From Diphasiastrum complanatum (taxonomy: Eukaryota; Streptophyta; Lycopodiopsida; Lycopodiales; Lycopodiaceae): a DNA stretch of 64,000 bases. The stretch's first letter is position 1. Each line of letters opens with the position of its first letter. The translations under genes were made by a program, and so were the position numbers. Shown in pieces: positions 32,147-44,349 of the stretch. The DNA lies in assembly GCA_029204225.1 (NCBI GenBank), contig CM055101.1:37191648-37255647 (forward strand), written 5' to 3'. The notes beneath the pieces were generated by a model. That model worked only from the letters and a program-made list of their open reading frames with translations, did no database searches and was not told the DNA's origin.

Positions 32147-32830
32147 AAGCAGAGGATTTTATGAGGGGGGTAGTGTTTGTGTTGTTGGGCTCCTGCATAG
32201 GCATCCTTCTAGGCCTGGTTTCTCTGTGTTTTTTTCTTGGGGAGGAAGTAAGCGTACCTCCCTCCCTCTTCATATCTTCATGAAGATTGAATGTGGATGT
32301 GACTAGTTGAGGGAGGGGAAGGTCGTGCCTCCCAAGAAGTAAAGTAAAATAGCTTAAACAAAAAAAAACAAACACTAAAGTTTTAAGGTTTCAACTTCGT
32401 AACCAAGTTTATTTTAAACGTAGTTTCTAGGTTATGAACTTTAAAGTGAACTAAATCTTGTTGAAAGATTGAACCAGCCAAAACTTCTTGGTCGTACTTC
32501 TCTCCTCCTTCCACTCTACACTTGCACATCTCCTAAGCTAGGAGAGGAGCTGTGATGGTACATAGGAGTTGGAGGTAAAAGAAGGGACTAAAGTAAGTTT
32601 AAAATCCATTTGAAGTCCATGGGCCATGTGGCACCATTTTGTGGCCCCACATGGTAAGAAAGGCCTAGAAGGGACAAATGGGGCCTTTCTTGGGCCCCAC
32701 TTGTCCTTTTTGCATGAGGTTGGAGAGGAGCTTTGGGGAGGGGGTAAAGGAGGTACGTTCACTTCCTTTACCTCATTCTCAAAAGTTGCTTGTAGAGTTT
32801 ATGTGTCTCAAGTTTGTTTATTTCTTGAGG
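32147..32830. other. Unassigned DNA inside the gypsy element
   Basis: It replaces the end of the 5' LTR and all of gag. I see no domain. The open frame at 32,626 becomes recognisable only near its end, where gypsy RT/RNase H begins. Confidence 0.4.
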
Positions 32831-33350
32831 CCAGGCATTCGAAAGTCGGTCCACCTATTGTCTGCACCGATGAACTTAATCAAAGCTTTGAAGCTTTGAA
32901 GGTTCTAGTGTCTACAGCCCCTATCTTACACATAGTGGACCCTAGCGGATCTTTCCTGGTGGAAACAGATGCTAATGACTATGTGGTGGGGGCAGTCCTT
33001 TACTAGGATGGTAGACCTGTGGCTTTCAAAAGCAAGAAGTTGGACCCAGCTCAAGTAGATATTCTACTTATGAGAAGGAACTTTTTGCTGTCATCCATAT
33101 ATTAAAGATCTGGAGACATTATTTGTACAGATCTAAATTTGTGATTATGACAGATCGTGAGTCTCTTAAATATGTCTGTGATGCCTCGGACCTTAGGGGT
33201 TGTAAGGCCTGTTGGTCGGAACTCATTCAAGAGTTCAAATTTGACATTAAGTATCATTGAGGTACATCGAATTGTGTCGCTGATGCTTTGAGCCAGATTG
33301 AAGAAGTTAATCAGTTATGCTTTGCTGCGTTCCAATCAGAGTTTGGGTAG
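32831..33350 (+). pseudogene. Gypsy RNase H region
   Basis: It contains the gypsy order: the end of RT (ELNQSFEALKVLVSTAPIL), DPSGSFLVETDANDYVVGAVLY (first acidic site of RNase H), YEKELFAVI (catalytic Glu), and TDRESLKYV. A stop follows GAVLY, and a frameshift separates it from the YEKEL part. It is then joined by a deletion directly to the middle of integrase. Confidence 0.85.
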
Positions 33351-34080
33351 TAGTTGAGAGGCTTACCAAGATGGCACAATTTATTCCAACAAAAATTACT
33401 GTCAAAGCTTCTGAACTTGCTCAACTCTTCGTTGAAAAGTTATTCAAGTTGTATGGTTTGCCGAACGATATTGTTAGTGATCGTGATTCCAAGTTCACTG
33501 GCAAGTTTTGGCAGGCGGTCTTTGAAAGATTGGAAACTACCTTAAGTCTATCGTCTACGGATCACCCAAAAACTAACGGTCAGACCTAACGTGTCAACCA
33601 ATCAATGGAAGATATGCTTTACGCATATGTTTCTAGGCGACAATCAGATTGGGAAAAGTATCTCCCAATGGTTGAGCTCGCATACAATAGTATGAAGCAT
33701 TTTGCCACTGGTTTTAGTCCTTTTATACTCTTGTACGTCTTTCAGCCTCGTTCCCCTATCTCCGTTGTTGGACTCAAAGGTTTCAAGGTTCAAGCTTTAG
33801 CGGATTTCTTGCATGATATGCAGGAAATGGTGCAAGCAGCTAGGGAAAGCATTAGATCGGCTCAGGATTGAGCCCAATTCTATGCTAACCGAAGCCGCGC
33901 TCCTCGAGAATTTGAGATCGGTGATTGGGTGTATCTTAGAATCCAAAAAGACTCTAAGACACTTCGAACGGAAAAATGTCCGAAGTTATCTCCACGTTTT
34001 AGCGGTCCTTTCAAAGTTCTTAACAAGATTGGTAAGGCTGCGTATAGACTAAAACTCCCTATTTGAAGGGGTTCATCTTG
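33345..34080 (+). pseudogene. Gypsy integrase core and C-terminal domain
   Basis: It begins within the core at VVVERLTKMAQFIP, after the first catalytic Asp, which is lost in the deletion. The second catalytic Asp lies in VSDRDSKFTGKFWQ. At the third catalytic position the Glu codon is a stop (after TDHPKTNGQT). The C-terminal domain with SGPFKVLNKIGKAAYRL, a GPF/Y-type module, follows after another stop near 33,870. The enzyme is clearly dead. Confidence 0.88.
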
Positions 34081-34328
34081 TATTCCATGTTAGTCATTTA
34101 AAGGAATGACTTGGTGGAAAAGATGACCTGATTCTCACAGATGATCTAGTGCTATTGGAGAATTTGACTACTTTTGTTCCCCATGAACCGGAAAGGATCA
34201 TGGATACTCGACAATATTAGCTGAGAAATCGTTTGATTTCTGAACATCTGATTCTTTGGAAAGGTAAGTTAGATGATGATTTAAGACTTAGATTCCCTGG
34301 TTTTTTCCCATAGAAGGAAGTTTTTATT

Positions 34329-34339
34329 GGGGGGGGGGA
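34329..34339 (+). promoter_or_regulatory. Polypurine tract of the gypsy element
   Basis: A run of ten G followed by A, directly before the 3' LTR. Confidence 0.8.
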
Positions 34340-34803
34340 TGTTATGTACCATAACGATACGCCCTTCAATGATGGCCTCACATGACGCAGGTCTGGCGTT
34401 ATCGACATGTTTGGATGCCACGCATCACCATCCTAGGTGGTCACATGTTGCCGGCAGGACCGTGCTTGATGGGACCCACTATGCTATGCCTATATAGTGG
34501 TGGGGATTCCCTCTTTTCATTCACTCAATCTACTCTGGAGTTGGTGAATGGAGAGCATGTGCATGAGCCCCAGGATGTACCTCCAGGCCAGGAGATGTGT
34601 GCTAGGGATAGCCGAGTGCGATGGCTAGTGGTATGGGATGCCAATTATTGTAGGAGGCTCAACTAGGCATGACTACGTCGATAGCTCTAGTGCAAGGGGG
34701 TGGGTCGGTTGTGACCCTATGGATGGGTGGATACGGTGCATCGTCACTGGTATGGGGTGTGCGAAACCTTCAAGGCAGTCAAAGATCTTAGGGAGTTGTA
34801 ACA
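34340..34803 (+). repeat. 3' LTR of the gypsy element
   Basis: 464 bp, starts TGTTATGTACC and ends GTTGTAACA. It is followed by the target duplication GTATA and then the remainder of copia C integrase. Confidence 0.88.
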
Positions 34804-34808
34804 GTATA

Positions 34809-35315
34809 TCTCCCATAAGGTCAAAGATCTTTGTGAAAAAAGAGGAAATCAAGAAGAAGCTATCTTGTCCCTACACCACTCAACAAAATGTTGGTGGCCG
34901 AGAGGAGAAATAGAACATTATGTGAATGTTTAAAAGCCTTGAGACTAGATGCATGCTTGCCAAAGTCATTTTGGGGTGAATCACTCACTTGTGCCAATTA
35001 TTTGATCAATAGAGTTTTATGTAAATTTATTGATGGTAAAACTCCTTTTGAAGTTTTGTATGGAAGAAAGCTTAACCTCAAGCGCTTGAAAGCTTTTGGA
35101 TGCACTTGTTATGTGCATGAACCTTTAGAGACAAGGACAAAGGAAGATCCATCATCAACAAAGGGGATCATGCTTGGATATGGCAACTCAAGTAAGGGAT
35201 ACAAGGTATACCTTCCATCCTTGGATAAGTTTGTGGTGTCTAGAGATGTAATCTTTGATGAATACAAGATGCACAAACTAATGATGGCTCAACCATCTCA
35301 GCCATCAAGAGGATA
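34809..35315 (+). pseudogene. Copia element C, integrase second part
   Basis: It continues the integrase cut at 31,766. After a short out-of-frame stretch with TTQQN, the frame from about 34,888 carries AERRNRTLCE (third catalytic Glu), ANYLINRV, GKTPFEVLYGRK and FGCTCYVHEP. It closes with KGYKVYLPS and VSRDVIFDE, the copia integrase C-terminal region. A stop follows in the linker to RT. Apart from the gypsy insertion it is fairly well preserved. Confidence 0.88.
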
Positions 35316-36257
35316 GTGGCCGAGAACCAAGATGATCTTGATTTTGAGGAGGATCCTAAGGAGAAGCTTGAACCAAGTCAACCTACCATACCTAGAAGTT
35401 CATCAAGGGTAAGAGTAGAGCCAACAAGGCTCGCATATCAAGGCAAGGGGCAGCAAACTGAGTGTATTCCATCCACTTCATTTGCTCTTATGTCAAGTTT
35501 TGATGAGCCTTCAAATGTAAAAGATGCTTTGAGCTCAAAAGAATGGTACCAAGCTATGCTAGATGAGTATAATGCTTTGATGGATAATAGCACTTAGATC
35601 CTTGTTGATAGACCATCTAAGAATGTGATAGGATGTAAGTGGGTGTTCAAACTCAAGTTAAATTCAGATGGAAACATAAGCAAGCACAAGGCAAGGCTAG
35701 TTGCCAAGGGATATGCCCAAGAAAAGGGCATAGATTATGTGGAGACTTTTGCACCCGCGGCCAAGATGGTCACAATAAGGTTGATTCTTGCTTTTGCCTC
35801 TCATTTTAGATGGATGCTTTGTCAAATGGATGTGTCAGATGAATTTGTTAATGGGATTTTGGAAGAAGACATCTTCATGGAGCAACCCCAAGAATTCATC
35901 AAGCTTGGGTTGGAGGACAAGGTTTGTCATCTACAAAGGAGCATCTATGGCTTGAAGCAAGCTTCTAGGTCTTGGAATTCAAGACTACATCATTATCTTG
36001 TTTCACTTGGTTTCTCTCAAAGTGAATATGATCCTATCTTATACCTTAAATTTTATGATCATGGTATTGTACTTTTGCTAATCTATGTTGATGACATCAT
36101 CCTTAGTGGTGATAGTATTGTTGGAATTGAGAGAGTTAAGGAAGATCTTTCTTTAGAGTTCAAAATGTAAATCTAGAAGATCTTCATTATATTTTGGGCA
36201 TAGAGGTCATTAGAGGGTCTGATTTTATCTTTATTAGTCAAACAAATTATGATTATC
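35316..36257 (+). pseudogene. Copia element C, reverse transcriptase (broken)
   Basis: The linker and RT start (SSKEWYQAMLDEYNALM) reach a stop after DNST at 35,595-35,597. RT then continues with [53 protein letters not shown] and the catalytic YVDD in [12 protein letters not shown]. Another stop follows EFKM at 36,168-36,170, after which HYILGIEVIRG and FISQTNYDYL can still be read until element B interrupts at 36,258. This is the only clear, nearly full RT of the A/C-like group in the window. It shows what element A lacks. Confidence 0.9.
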
Positions 36258-36820
36258 TGTGAGAAATATCTAAGTTCATTTGAATTACCACTTTTGAAAA
36301 GTGTGAAAAATGTAGTAGGCCGAGTTTGGGAAGATTCAAATTTGAATATTTTGGTACATTGAATCTGGTCTATTTTTGTGTAGGGTTTGGAATAGATCTA
36401 GAAGTTTCCTATTGTTGATAAGCTTGGAAAAGGACATCCAAATAGGGCATGGACCTGTTATAAATAGTGTACAACCATGGGAAGAGATACATTATCTCTC
36501 TCTCATCTCATTCATGCTTATACATGAGTTCTATTTGGGTTCATATATCCATTTTTGCACTAGTGTTGATATCTTGCAATCTTGTGTGTAGAATGCAATT
36601 GTATGTTGTGTATTGGATCCACACATGTGAAATACATTATCTTACTATTATTGTATGGACATCAACTTCATTTTATCATATATTTGATGTTTGATCAAGA
36701 TCTTGTTGAGATGTAGTAGATGTTAGATTTCTACATTTTCAATGGTGCTAGATGTGTTGTCATTCATAACCAAAGATCAAAGGGACATATTGGATCTTAG
36801 TGATCTGATAATTCTTCACA
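36258..36820 (+). repeat. 5' LTR of element B (internal deletion)
   Basis: 563 bp. Compared with the 3' copy, about 90 bp are missing right after the first 13 bp. The rest is collinear, including the ATAAATAGTGTACAACCATG block that may hold a TATA box. Confidence 0.88.
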
Positions 36821-36832
36821 TGGTATCAGAGC
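36821..36832 (+). promoter_or_regulatory. Primer binding site of element B
   Basis: TGGTATCAGAGC directly after the 5' LTR. Confidence 0.88.
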
Positions 36833-37099
36833 TAATGTTGCAGTTTACTGAAGGATCAGGCATCTTTAGCAATGATTTGGAGGAGTTACCAATTCTAGAG
36901 TGTGCTAGATTGATTTCTACTCAAATATCAAGCATTTTTCATGTGTAGAGTTGATTTTTTGTAAATCAAAACTCAATATAGGTTTATGAACTTGAAGTAG
37001 GCCAATTTCACACATCACTTACTGGATTTGGGAGACTTTAATTGCATTAGATAGGTCTCATTGAAGAGTACAAGATTCTATATCAACTTTGTAGCATTT

Positions 37100-37960
37100 G
37101 CATCAAAGGAGACTCAAATGGCAAATATCTTTTGGATCTATTTTAGAAAGTGTATGAAGACTTAAGTAAGGTAAAAAGAACAACAAGAAAGTGTTCAAGT
37201 ATAGTTTACTTGTTCTATCGCATGTTTGAGCAATTTCATGTGGATGTGTGCAAATTATCAAGATATGGTGAAACTAGCTACATTGTTTTGCATCATTTTG
37301 ATGTTGGAGATGTACTATAATTCTTTGCTGGTTTTGCAAATGGAAATGAATCTAATGCAGGTTCATTATATCACTCATTCATGCCTAAGTTCTCAAGGTT
37401 TGAACTATGTGGTGCCAATGCGTGGAGATTGTCAATTTTTGGTGAATCTAGGGTCATTTTCTTGTGTGAAGTGGATCTTGAAGAAGGACTAGTGCTACCA
37501 ACTAGTTATATGGAGTCATATGGAAATGGATAAGCATCATTGTTGTACTCTCTTACTCATGTATTTCCAAGGTTTTATGGTTTCTTGTAGCAAGATGGAG
37601 ATGGAGGCTCATTCATGGAGTTTTATGGTGGAGACATATCAAGAAAGGACAAAAAGGGAGGAAACCTGCAATCATTTATTGATCACTCACATTTATTGTT
37701 TGGTTGCTGCTATTTTCCAGAGATGTCAAAGTTGGAAGCATGGAGGAATCATTTCATTTACATTCTATTTAGTTCTTCATGTTCTAGTTACATCTTGATA
37801 TGTAAAATTGATGTAAGAAATAGTGAAGCATTCAATTTGGACACTATTCTCTATATCAATTATGTAAGCTAATTTAAAACCTTAGAAAGGAAATCTATAC
37901 TTAGGATGGAGATCATTCTAAAGTTGGATCAAAGTAGTATGGTTAAAACTATGCTAAAAC
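37100..37960 (+). pseudogene. Module of element B, homologous to the RT-replacing module of element A
   Basis: Collinear with element A 14,510-15,390. Read in the frame open in A, it keeps long matching stretches (KCSSIVYLFYRMFEQFHVDVCKLSRYGETSYI, in two pieces interrupted only by substitutions, and DHSHLLFGCC, CKIDVRNSEA) but has stops at about 37,318, 37,529 and 37,588. At least one comes from TGG to TAG at a codon conserved in A. This copy therefore does not encode the full peptide. Confidence 0.75.
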
Positions 37961-37964
37961 TAGT

Positions 37965-37975
37965 TGAAGAGGGAG
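37965..37975 (+). promoter_or_regulatory. Polypurine tract of element B
   Basis: TGAAGAGGGAG before the 3' LTR. Together with the upstream CTAAAACTAGT it is the same as in element A. Confidence 0.75.
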
Positions 37976-38642
37976 TGTGAGAAATATCAACTAGTTTACT
38001 CATGTTTACTTCATTTGGCAATTAAGGCCAATGTGCATCTTAGACTTAGAGATAAACATTTTGAAGATAGTTTAGTCTAAGTTCATTTGAATTACTACTT
38101 TTGAAAAGTGTAAAAAATGTAGTAGGTCGAATTTGGGAAGTTTCAAATTTGAATATTTTGGTACATTGAATCTAGTCTATTTTTGTGTCGGGTTTGGAAT
38201 AGATCTATAAGTTTCCTATTGTTGATAAGCTTGGAGAAGGACATCCAAATAGGGCATGGACATGTTATAAATAGTGTACAACCATGGGAAGAGATACATT
38301 CTCTCTCTCTCATCTCATTCATGCTTATACATGAATTCTATTTGGGTTCATATATCCATTTTTGCACTATAGTCTTGATATCTTGCAATCTTGTGTGTAG
38401 AATGCAATTGTATGTTGTGTATTGGATCCACACATGTGAAATACAGTATCTTATTGTTATTGTACAAACATAAACTTCATTTTATCATATATTTTATGTT
38501 TGATCAAGATCTTATTGAGTTTACATCTTCTATGTGTAGTAGATGTTAAATTTCTACATCTTCAATGGTGCTAGATGTGTTGTCATTCATAACCAAAGAT
38601 CAAAGGGACATATTGGATCTAGTGATCTGATAATTCCTCACA
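37976..38642 (+). repeat. 3' LTR of element B
   Basis: 667 bp, complete. It is related in its first 100 bp to the element A LTR (AACTAGTTT, AAGGCCAA, CTTAGAGAT blocks). Confidence 0.88.
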
Positions 38643-39336
38643 TTAACTATGATTTGTATCTCCATTATTGATCAAATTAACTTCTTGTAGGTTCTGATCC
38701 AAAGGTGTTTAGGCTTCTAAAACCAGGTTCAATCCATTTCTCATCTACAAGATCAAGTCAACAAGTTTTGCTTGTTTCCTTACATTTGATTCAAAGTGAG
38801 TTTTGGAGACAATCTCGAGGAGTAGCATTCAAGCATTGGAGAGTTAGAAGAGTCAAACTTTTTGGAGCTGATTTAGGTTGTTCTTACATTTATGAGAGAC
38901 CTCTTAAGATTCATTTAGGTTTAGTCCAAAGCATTTTGATTAAGATCAATTTTTTGTCAAAATTATGATCTTTTTAGCTTGTGCTTGGAAAGTAGATTGT
39001 TTTGATTCTTGCATAAAGGTTCAAACTAATTTTATAAGAGTGATTTAAAATGGCACTTATGTGCATTTAGGTCATCTTTTCTTAGGTTGATTGGATCTTT
39101 AAAAGCCTTGTGAAGTTTAGATCAAGGAGTCAATTTGGGTCAATTTTTTACATCAAGCAAGCTAGTTACTATTTGTATCTTTTTCAATAGAATGGATTGA
39201 GCGCAAGATCAAGTAGCATCTTGCTGAGAATTCATTTGTTGATCATTCTCAGGTACCTAGATAGTGGGATAGCTAGTACTTGCATCTTTTCTATTGTGTA
39301 TCCATTCTTAAAGATCAAGCTCTTGTTTAGAGGAGG
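38643..39336 (+). other. Leader of copia element G
   Basis: About 690 bp of non-coding sequence before the G gag start. Its 5' LTR is not recognisable, since element B directly precedes it. Confidence 0.5.
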
Positions 39337-39895
39337 ATGGCATCCATGAATGCTTATCTTTTGGAACCTAGTGATAGGTTCAACAAATCAAACTATTCCA
39401 TTTGGAAACTAAGAATGGAATCAATCCTTGTAATGCAAAACCTTATGGATATAGTGAGTGGGGAAGAGGATGAACCTATCCACCCTCTAAATACAAGAAG
39501 AGGTGCAAACTAGCCCTTCATTGTATCAAAATGAATGCAGCCAATGAACTCCTAAAGAAAGTAGAAGAATGTACCTCAGCCCAAGAGGCTTGGTAGTCCC
39601 TTCAAAAGGTCTGTGAGTCAAAGAAAACTACAAGATTGCTTTTTTTAAAGCATCAAATCTTTCAATGTTACCAAAAGAAGGGGGAAGGTGCTCATTCATA
39701 TATTTTGAGGGTAAAGGAGTTGAACAAAGAACTTGTGAGCCTATAAAGGAAGATGAGCTTTTACAACTAATCTTGAATGGCCTTTGTGTAGATTATTCTA
39801 ACTTGGTGCAAGGATATGCCATAATGGGCAAATTGCCCTCACTTGAAGACCTCCAAGGTGTCCTCATGGCCGAGGGAATGGGAGACAACACTTCA
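39337..39895 (+). pseudogene. Copia Gag of element G (broken)
   Basis: From the ATG at 39,337 the frame reads a Gag of the A/D/F type (LEPSDRFNKSNYSIWKLRMES), then frameshifts, a stop inside the EAW block, KHQIFQCYQKKGEGAHSYILRVKEL, and finally LLQLILNGL and LPSLEDLQGVLMAE. The zinc knuckle, protease, integrase and first part of RT are missing. The sequence jumps straight to the end of RT. Confidence 0.8.
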
Positions 39896-40165
39896 ATGCA
39901 AGGATGGATGGGCTCTCTATCCATGATGTTGATGCTCAAAGTTTGCTAAATAAGTTTAAGATGCAAGATTGCAAGTATGTAGAAACTCCTATATGGAGCA
40001 AGATGTAAAAGTGTCTAATAAAGATGATGAAAGATCCTTCATGAACATCACTTTATATAGACAACTTATAGGTTCCTTAATGTGGATAACTACAAAATTC
40101 ATAAAGTTAAGATCATCTCTTGGAGTGATTAGTAGATCTATGGTAGATCCAAACTAGTTGTGAGG
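39896..40165 (+). pseudogene. Element G: end of RT joined to gag, then element 3' end
   Basis: After gag the frame resembles the copia RT C-terminus (LLNKFKMQDCKYVETP, then LYRQLIGSLMW) and stops. It is followed by the usual end of the coding region (SLGVISRSM, as in element A SLGVLSKSM). A deletion of several kilobases removed everything between gag and the RT end, and another removed RNase H. Confidence 0.75.
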
Positions 40166-40435
40166 AAGAGTGTCACAAGCTAGTTTGGACCAATTTTGGT
40201 CATATGACTTGTAATTGGTAAGATGGCCATGTTGTGGGATGTCACATATGCATAGGATGCTTTAACAATGAAGCTTGTGTTTTCACAAAAAAAAACAATA
40301 AAAGTTTGGGAAAGGTAATGGCCTTGGCCCTCTCTCTTTCACTTTCAGCTACGTACTTGCTTTTTTTCCTTAGTGAACAATGAACGTCTCTCCTCTTCCT
40401 CAACCTACTTCTATTCTCTCTCTTATCTTCTCCAT
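40166..40435 (+). repeat. Probable 3' LTR start of element G
   Basis: After GAGGAAGAG comes TGTCACAAGCTAGTTTGG, in the position where an LTR should begin. No second copy is available, so the end is uncertain. Confidence 0.4.
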
Positions 40436-41865
<1,430 letters not shown>

Positions 41866-41877
41866 TGGTATCAGAGC
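41866..41877 (+). promoter_or_regulatory. Primer binding site of element E
   Basis: TGGTATCAGAGC, directly after the LTR. Confidence 0.88.
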
Positions 41878-42007
41878 GGGCAGTTCAATAATCTGCATTT
41901 CATTGCGGATTATCAAGTCTTGTTTCTATCAAGATGTTGTTTTAGCAAGCGTGCAGCCAACAGTATTTCGAAATTGTTGTTACTACTGACGATCTCGCTC
42001 AGCCATA

Positions 42008-42460
42008 ATGGATCCGTCTTCTCTAATCGAGAGACGTGATGGAGGGAACTATCATCTTTGGAAGTTCAAAATGAAGGTCATGTTATTAGCCAAGGAACTG
42101 TGGGATGTTGTTGACGGCATAGAAGTCAAGCTAGAAGGTGATGCATCCATTATCAACAAAGGGAGACTGAGAGATGGCAAGGCATTTGCCATGATCACTC
42201 TCAACATGAAGGATATACAGAGAATTCACATACGAAATGTTCAGACAACCAAGGATACATGGGACATCCTAGCAACCTTGCATGATATCAGGGATGTTAC
42301 TTCCAAGTTACATTTGAGAAAGAAATTTTTCAACCTGAAGATGTTTGGAGCAGAAAGTGTTACAAGTCATATCAACACTTTCAAAAATCTTACGGAGCAA
42401 ATGACTGCAATTGGCTCAGTCATTGAAGATTTCGATGCTGTTATGAAAATTGGGTCATGA
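42008..42460 (+). pseudogene. Copia Gag of element E
   Basis: From the ATG at 42,008: a Gag with NYHLWKFKMKVMLLAKELWDVVDG, FAMITLNMKDIQ, LHLRKKFFNLKMF and HINTFKNLTEQM. It is of the same type as the reverse-strand Gag at 8148-8657. It stops at 42,460 by frameshift; the next segment (42,457-42,645) continues in another frame. It would form the particle shell if intact. Confidence 0.87.
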
Positions 42461-43395
42461 TAATTTCAACCCAGGGGCAAATTACTCTATCAAAAGCAAT
42501 TTCGATGCTTCTACAAGAGAAAATTAGAAAATCTGTATTTTTCTCAGGCTCAGGGTCGGATCCTCAAGCTCCTTATTCCAAAAATCAGAAGCTCAAATTG
42601 AAAAATAAGAGCAATATGCAGTCAGGATCGAATTTTGACTCATGATTGAATTTTGGCTCTTGGTCGAATTCTAGCTCAGGGTTGAATTCAAACACTTCAT
42701 CTTTCCAACCAAAGCAGAAACTATTCTGCAGATACTTCAAGAGAACTGGACATGAAATCAAGGACTACAGAACTTTAAAATTCAACAATGAGAAAAAGAA
42801 GCAGTCCCAACAACAAGCACATAGTGCTTCAACCAATTTTTTGACCCAGCAGCAAGAGGAAGATAAAGCAGCCTCTATAACCAAGGTCGAAGAACAACAG
42901 GATATCGATTCTTGGTATCTCGATTCTGGAGCAACTCGACACATGACTCACCATCAAGACTGGTTCATAGATTATAAATCTTTCACCCACTCTTGAGTTG
43001 TGCAACTTGGAGACAACTCATCACATTCGATTCAAGGTGAAGGAACAGTCAGAATAGAATATTAGATTGATGAAGTCAAGTTGTTGTCCAACATTCTTCA
43101 CATTCCAAATCTGACCAAGAATCTGCTCTCAATTAGCAGAATCACTGATTCAGGTCGAAGAGTCGATCTTGATACAAATAGTTGTACCATCCTTGATAAA
43201 ACTCGAAAAGTTCTAGTTTTTGGGAGGAGAAGTGACAACCTCTACAAACTCAGCCACTATTATTCTTCCAATAGTCAAGCTCTTCACACTTCTACCTCCA
43301 CATCAGCTGATATCCTTTGGCATTTCAGATTAGGCCATTTGAACTTCAATAGTACAAGATTTGCCTTATGTCAGCAAGCCAACTTCTCCATGTGA
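42457..43395 (+). pseudogene. Element E: Gag C-terminus, protease and pre-integrase (several stops)
   Basis: Three pieces. The linker is separated by a stop at about 42,645. The knuckle CRYFKRTGHEIKDY has two of its three zinc cysteines changed (to Phe and Tyr). The protease active site lies in DSWYLDSGATRHM. After stops at about 42,996 and 43,065 come LLSNILHIPNLTKNLLSISRI and the pre-integrase LWHFRLGHLNF. Each domain is recognisable but the chain is broken at least four times. Confidence 0.87.
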
Positions 43396-43415
43396 AAGAT
43401 GTATAATCAGCAAGC

Positions 43416-44170
43416 ATGGTAGAAGTCCTTTCATTTTTTGACTCATTCCATACTTCCAAAGGCCTGCTAGATCTTGTACATAGCGACATATGTGGCCCGA
43501 TGCAGACTACTTCCAAAGGGAGAGCTTTATACCTCCTAACCTTCATCGATGATTTCTCTCGAAGGGCTACAACCTATTTTCTAAAGAACAAATCAGAGAC
43601 ATTCAAGTTCTTCCTGCAGTTCAAGGCGTCTGCAAAAAAACAGACCCAGAGGAACATCAAAGCTCTACGTACATATGGAGAGGGAGAATTTATCTCCACC
43701 AAATTTAAGAAGTTCTACAAGGCCAACGGAATACATCAACAATTCACAATGAGCTACTCACCTCAGTCCAATAGCGTAGTTGAACAGAAGAATCGGACAC
43801 TCATCGAAAGTGACAAGAGCATGCTGGCCCATGCCTCTCTTCCAAAAAAATTTTCGACAGAAGGTGTTGCTATAGCCGCCTATCTACAAAATCAATCCAT
43901 CACCAAAGAAAGACATCTTATGAGGTGTGGACATGACCAAAACCATCACTCAAGAATATTAGAGTGTCTAGTTGCATTGCTTATGCGCAGATCTCTGAAG
44001 ATCTCAGGAAGAAACTAGATGACAAAAGCACAAAATTGATTTTCCTTGGCTACTCCCTAGATCACAAGGCATATAAGCTCTACAATCTGGAAACAGAAAA
44101 AACATTCATGAGCAGAGATGTCATTTTTGTGGAAGATCGATTTATCAACCACAAGGGAAAAGCTCAATAA
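43416..44170 (+). pseudogene. Copia integrase of element E (catalytic Asp lost)
   Basis: It starts at LLDLVHSDICGPM (first Asp intact) and continues with LLTFIDDFSR. The second catalytic motif reads LRTYGEGEF, where Tyr replaces the Asp. The third motif VVEQKNRTLIES keeps Glu. After a frame change come the C-terminal blocks KLDDKSTKLIFLGYS, KAYKLYNLET and SRDVIFVED. Substitution of a catalytic Asp means no activity, apart from the frameshifts. Confidence 0.85.
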
Positions 44171-44349
44171 ATATTTGATCCAAGTATCGAAGAAATTTTT
44201 TATCCAAGTATCGAAAAAGATTCCAGGATCGAAAATCAAAAAATTGATACAAACTCAAAAAATGAGTTAGATCCTCAACATGTGAATCACATCAGGGGGT
44301 CGAAACTCAGCCAAGAAGATCAAATTGACCTAGACAACCTCCATCTCGA

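Larger units (their letters stand above)
31767..34803 (+). mobile_element. Ty3/gypsy element inserted in copia C integrase
   Basis: The element is bounded by TGTTATGTACC...TTGTAACA ends and the 5-bp target duplication GTATA (31,762-31,766 and 34,804-34,808). Its order is truncated 5' LTR, unrelated DNA, RNase H, integrase, purine tract, complete 3' LTR. Primer site, gag, protease and most of RT are missing, so it is an internally deleted copy. The intact duplication proves it was inserted as a whole element and decayed in place. Confidence 0.88.
36258..38642 (+). mobile_element. Element B: small non-autonomous LTR retrotransposon carrying the module
   Basis: About 2.4 kb with direct LTRs (36,258-36,820 and 37,976-38,642) that start TGTGAGAAATATC and end CTTCACA or CCTCACA, a perfect primer site, a 1.15-kb internal region with no gag or pol, and a purine tract identical to that of element A. 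The flanks TTATC and TTAAC are only an approximate target duplication. The 3' flank also does not continue the RT of copia C, so recombination after insertion is likely. Confidence 0.85.
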
